NCBI GenBank assembly: GCA_016872775.1
Contig: VGZA01000001.1
Location: 124,001-188,000, forward strand
Direction of reading: 5' to 3'
DNA length: 64,000 nucleotides
Origin: Planctomycetota bacterium
GTDB lineage: Bacteria; Planctomycetota; Planctomycetia; Pirellulales; Pirellulaceae
The notes beneath the pieces are model-generated. The model was not told the DNA's origin, did not search any database, and was given only the letters and a program-made list of their open reading frames with translations. Position numbers and translations under genes: made by a program. Positions 62,532 to 64,000 of this stretch are shown here, piece by piece. The stretch's first letter is position 1. The number at the start of each line of letters is the position of its first letter.

Positions 62532-63392
62532 GTGCCAGAATTACCCGAAGTTGAAACGATGCGACGCGGAATCCTCGGCGCTGTCGGCGGGACGATCGTT
62601 TCGCTGGAAAGTTGCCGTTGCCGCCGCCGGCCGATCACGATCCAGCCCGAACTTTCGGTGATCCGCCGCCGCATCCAAGGGGCACTCGTTACCGACGTGC
62701 GACGGGTCGGCAAGCGGGTCGTCCTCTGTACTTCTGCGGGCTTTGTCGTGGTCGAACCGCGGATGAGCGGCCTGGTGACGATCGCCGAACCACCGACGCG
62801 CGAGCACCTGCGTTTGCGAATCACGTTGCAAAACTGCGCATTGCGCGAGATTCTTTTTTGGGATCGCCGAGGACTGGGCGTCGTGCGCCTGATGTCGGCG
62901 GCGCAATTGGACGAGCTATCCCGGACCCGCCTGGGCCCCGATGCGCTTGAAATCTCCCCTGACGAACTCCGACACCGCCTGGCCGGGTCGCGCCGTCCCA
63001 TCAAGGTCGCGCTGCTCGACCAGGCCCGCCTTGCCGGCGTCGGAAACCTGTACGCGTCCGAGATCCTACACCGGGCCCGAATCGATCCGCGGCAAGAATG
63101 CCAGCGATTGACGGCACCACAATGGCTGCTCCTGCACGGCGCCATGCGGAAAGTGCTGCAGGAAGCAATTCGCCATGAAGGCTCGACACTCGCCGACGGC
63201 ACCTACCGGAATACGCTCAGCCAACTCGGCTCGTACCAGGCACAACATGCGGTCTACGACCGGGCCGGTGAAACGTGCAATCGCTGCCGCCGCGGCACGA
63301 TCGTGCGCATCGTGCAAGCACAACGATCCACGTTCTACTGCCCCACTTGCCAGCCCGCTGCGATAGGGAAAGGTAACGCAAACCGACGCTAG
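62532..63392 (+). CDS. mutM: Formamidopyrimidine-DNA glycosylase (Fpg/MutM)
   Basis: 286 residues starting at a GTG (62532) with GGGAG upstream. This start places the catalytic Pro at position 2: PELPEVETMRRGI. The enzyme removes 8-oxoguanine and formamidopyrimidines and nicks the abasic site. Features: Lys in VGKRVVL, H2TH region LLDQARLAGVGNLYASEILH, and a C-terminal zinc finger with CNRCRRG and FYCPTCQ. Complete, unlike the truncated paralogue at 7117-7632. The long in-frame opening upstream of 62532 is not part of the gene. Confidence 0.96.
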   Translation: MPELPEVETMRRGILGAVGGTIVSLESCRCRRRPITIQPELSVIRRRIQGALVTDVRRVGKRVVLCTSAGFVVVEPRMSGLVTIAEPPTREHLRLRITLQNCALREILFWDRRGLGVVRLMSAAQLDELSRTRLGPDALEISPDELRHRLAGSRRPIKVALLDQARLAGVGNLYASEILHRARIDPRQECQRLTAPQWLLLHGAMRKVLQEAIRHEGSTLADGTYRNTLSQLGSYQAQHAVYDRAGETCNRCRRGTIVRIVQAQRSTFYCPTCQPAAIGKGNANRR

Positions 63393-63463
63393 CAGTAAAT
63401 CCCGCCGCCAGACCGAACTGCAAAACGTCGCCAATTCCCAAAAATTCGGGCATTCTTCGTAGT

Positions 63464-63640
63464 CTTACTCGTACTCAGCGAAGCGGCACTCGTACTCGAA
63501 AGGGAATCAAGACCGAGTCCGTTCTCGGTAAGGAGAAACTCGACGGCGACCGCCTGGCGATTAATAACAGCGTCGTCTCGATTGAACCAGCGGAACGACT
63601 GCGTGACCCGGAACGCAATCGAGTACGAGTATGAGTACGA
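63464..63640. repeat. Inverted copies of an ACTCGTACTC-type repeat
   Basis: In the 277-base gap after mutM (63393-63669), ACTCGTACTC-type words occur at 63466-63476 and 63488-63497 and, in reverse complement, GAGTACGAGTATGAGTACGA at 63621-63640. Between them is a perfect hairpin, ACCGAG-TCCGTT-CTCGGT (63512-63529). No gene seen in the gap. Confidence 0.55.
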
Positions 63641-63669
63641 TTTGGATTGCGATTGCTGAGGCGGTTTCT

Positions 63670-64000
63670 TCAGCTGTGAATGTAGTGCTTAAGGTACTCG
63701 TTTTCCATGCACAGCCTGTCGTGGTGCGCCTTGACGATATCGCCAATCGAGACGATGCCGACGAGGTTACCGTTTTCCAGTATCGGCAAGTGGCGGATCC
63801 GATTCTGGGTCATCCTCCCCATGATCAGTTCGATTTCGTCGTCGGGGGTCGCGACAATGACTTTGGTGGTCATGCGCGTTTCGACCAGCGTTGCGTCGAG
63901 TGCTCCCGCATCCGCTGCCATGGCCCGCATCAGGTCGCGTTCGGAGATCATCCCGACCATGCGATCGCGATCGCAGACAACCAGCGACCCGCAGTTGTAC
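63670..64000 (-). CDS. CBS-domain protein, cut by window edge
   Basis: The frame is open from the window end (64000) to a stop at 63670, about 109 visible codons. A CBS pair is recognisable: CDRDRMVGMISERDLMRAMA, then VETRMTTKVIVATPDDEIEL, NRIRHLPILENGNLVGIVSI and GDIVKAHHDR. CBS pairs bind adenosine nucleotides and regulate partner domains; this looks like a small stand-alone two-CBS protein, with the N-terminal part outside the window. Internal ATG codons are not its start. Confidence 0.88.
   Translation of the reverse strand, partial: YNCGSLVVCDRDRMVGMISERDLMRAMAADAGALDATLVETRMTTKVIVATPDDEIELIMGRMTQNRIRHLPILENGNLVGIVSIGDIVKAHHDRLCMENEYLKHYIHS

Overview
This is a GC-rich bacterial chromosome segment, most likely from a planctomycete of the Pirellulales or a near relative. 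The basis is family content. There is a large PSCyt1/DUF1549/DUF1553 cytochrome-type protein with a CWECH haem site, a Hanks-type kinase with the N-terminal helper domain usual in planctomycete kinases, a zinc-ribbon membrane protein, multi-gene HlyD/M50 assemblies, and many short unlinked operons on both strands. No rRNA, tRNA, CRISPR array, intact insertion sequence or prophage was recognised.

Layout. 0.07-9.6 kb: flhA, an SDR-family protein, a zinc-ribbon membrane protein, a BON mini-protein and a heptosyltransferase, then a decaying stretch with a truncated Fpg-type glycosylase, a Lon-N domain protein and an SDR remnant. 9.6-13.2 kb is accessory DNA. It holds a secreted hydrolase-like gene between two copies of a short repeat, a broken DUF1156-type DNA methyltransferase (a family linked to phage defence), a truncated ImmA/IrrE peptidase, small unknown genes and an attC-like hairpin. 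13.2-16.5 kb: an amidohydrolase, a PQQ-type sugar dehydrogenase and a beta-propeller protein. 16.5-22.1 kb: three consecutive genes that all carry HlyD-type adaptor segments, one fused to GAF-like domains and one to a PqqD-like domain plus an M50 metalloprotease. 22.2-30.9 kb: an APC permease, a LolD/MacB-like ABC pair with a 1175-residue permease, and the PSCyt1/DUF1553 protein. 30.9-34.6 kb: a TetR-ABC-HlyD operon resembling cecR-ybhGFSR and devBCA, whose regulator is frameshifted. 35-41.5 kb: DJ-1/PfpI, amidohydrolase plus DapA-like aldolase, a lone acyl carrier protein, an NTF2-like protein, a gene with an in-frame amber codon, and a large secreted protein. 41.8-49.1 kb: HD hydrolase, KDG-type kinase and purB on the plus strand; ExeA-like ATPase, CpsD-like ATPase and a single-pass membrane protein on the minus strand. 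49.5-64 kb: metH, a Ser/Thr kinase fused to an Hsp70 chaperone, an RsuA-family pseudouridine synthase with a perfect 18-bp tandem repeat, pyrK, corA, trpBA, mutM and a CBS-domain protein cut by the window edge.

Strongest candidates for undescribed biology are the kinase-Hsp70 single polypeptide (53310-56036) and the three-gene GAF/HlyD/M50 envelope module (16482-22095). Several genes show recent damage: the TetR frameshift, the Trp-to-amber codon, and the truncated Fpg, DUF1156, ImmA and SDR genes. A family of perfect palindromes recurs in intergenic DNA and inside one coding region. All family assignments come from reading motifs; no database search was run.
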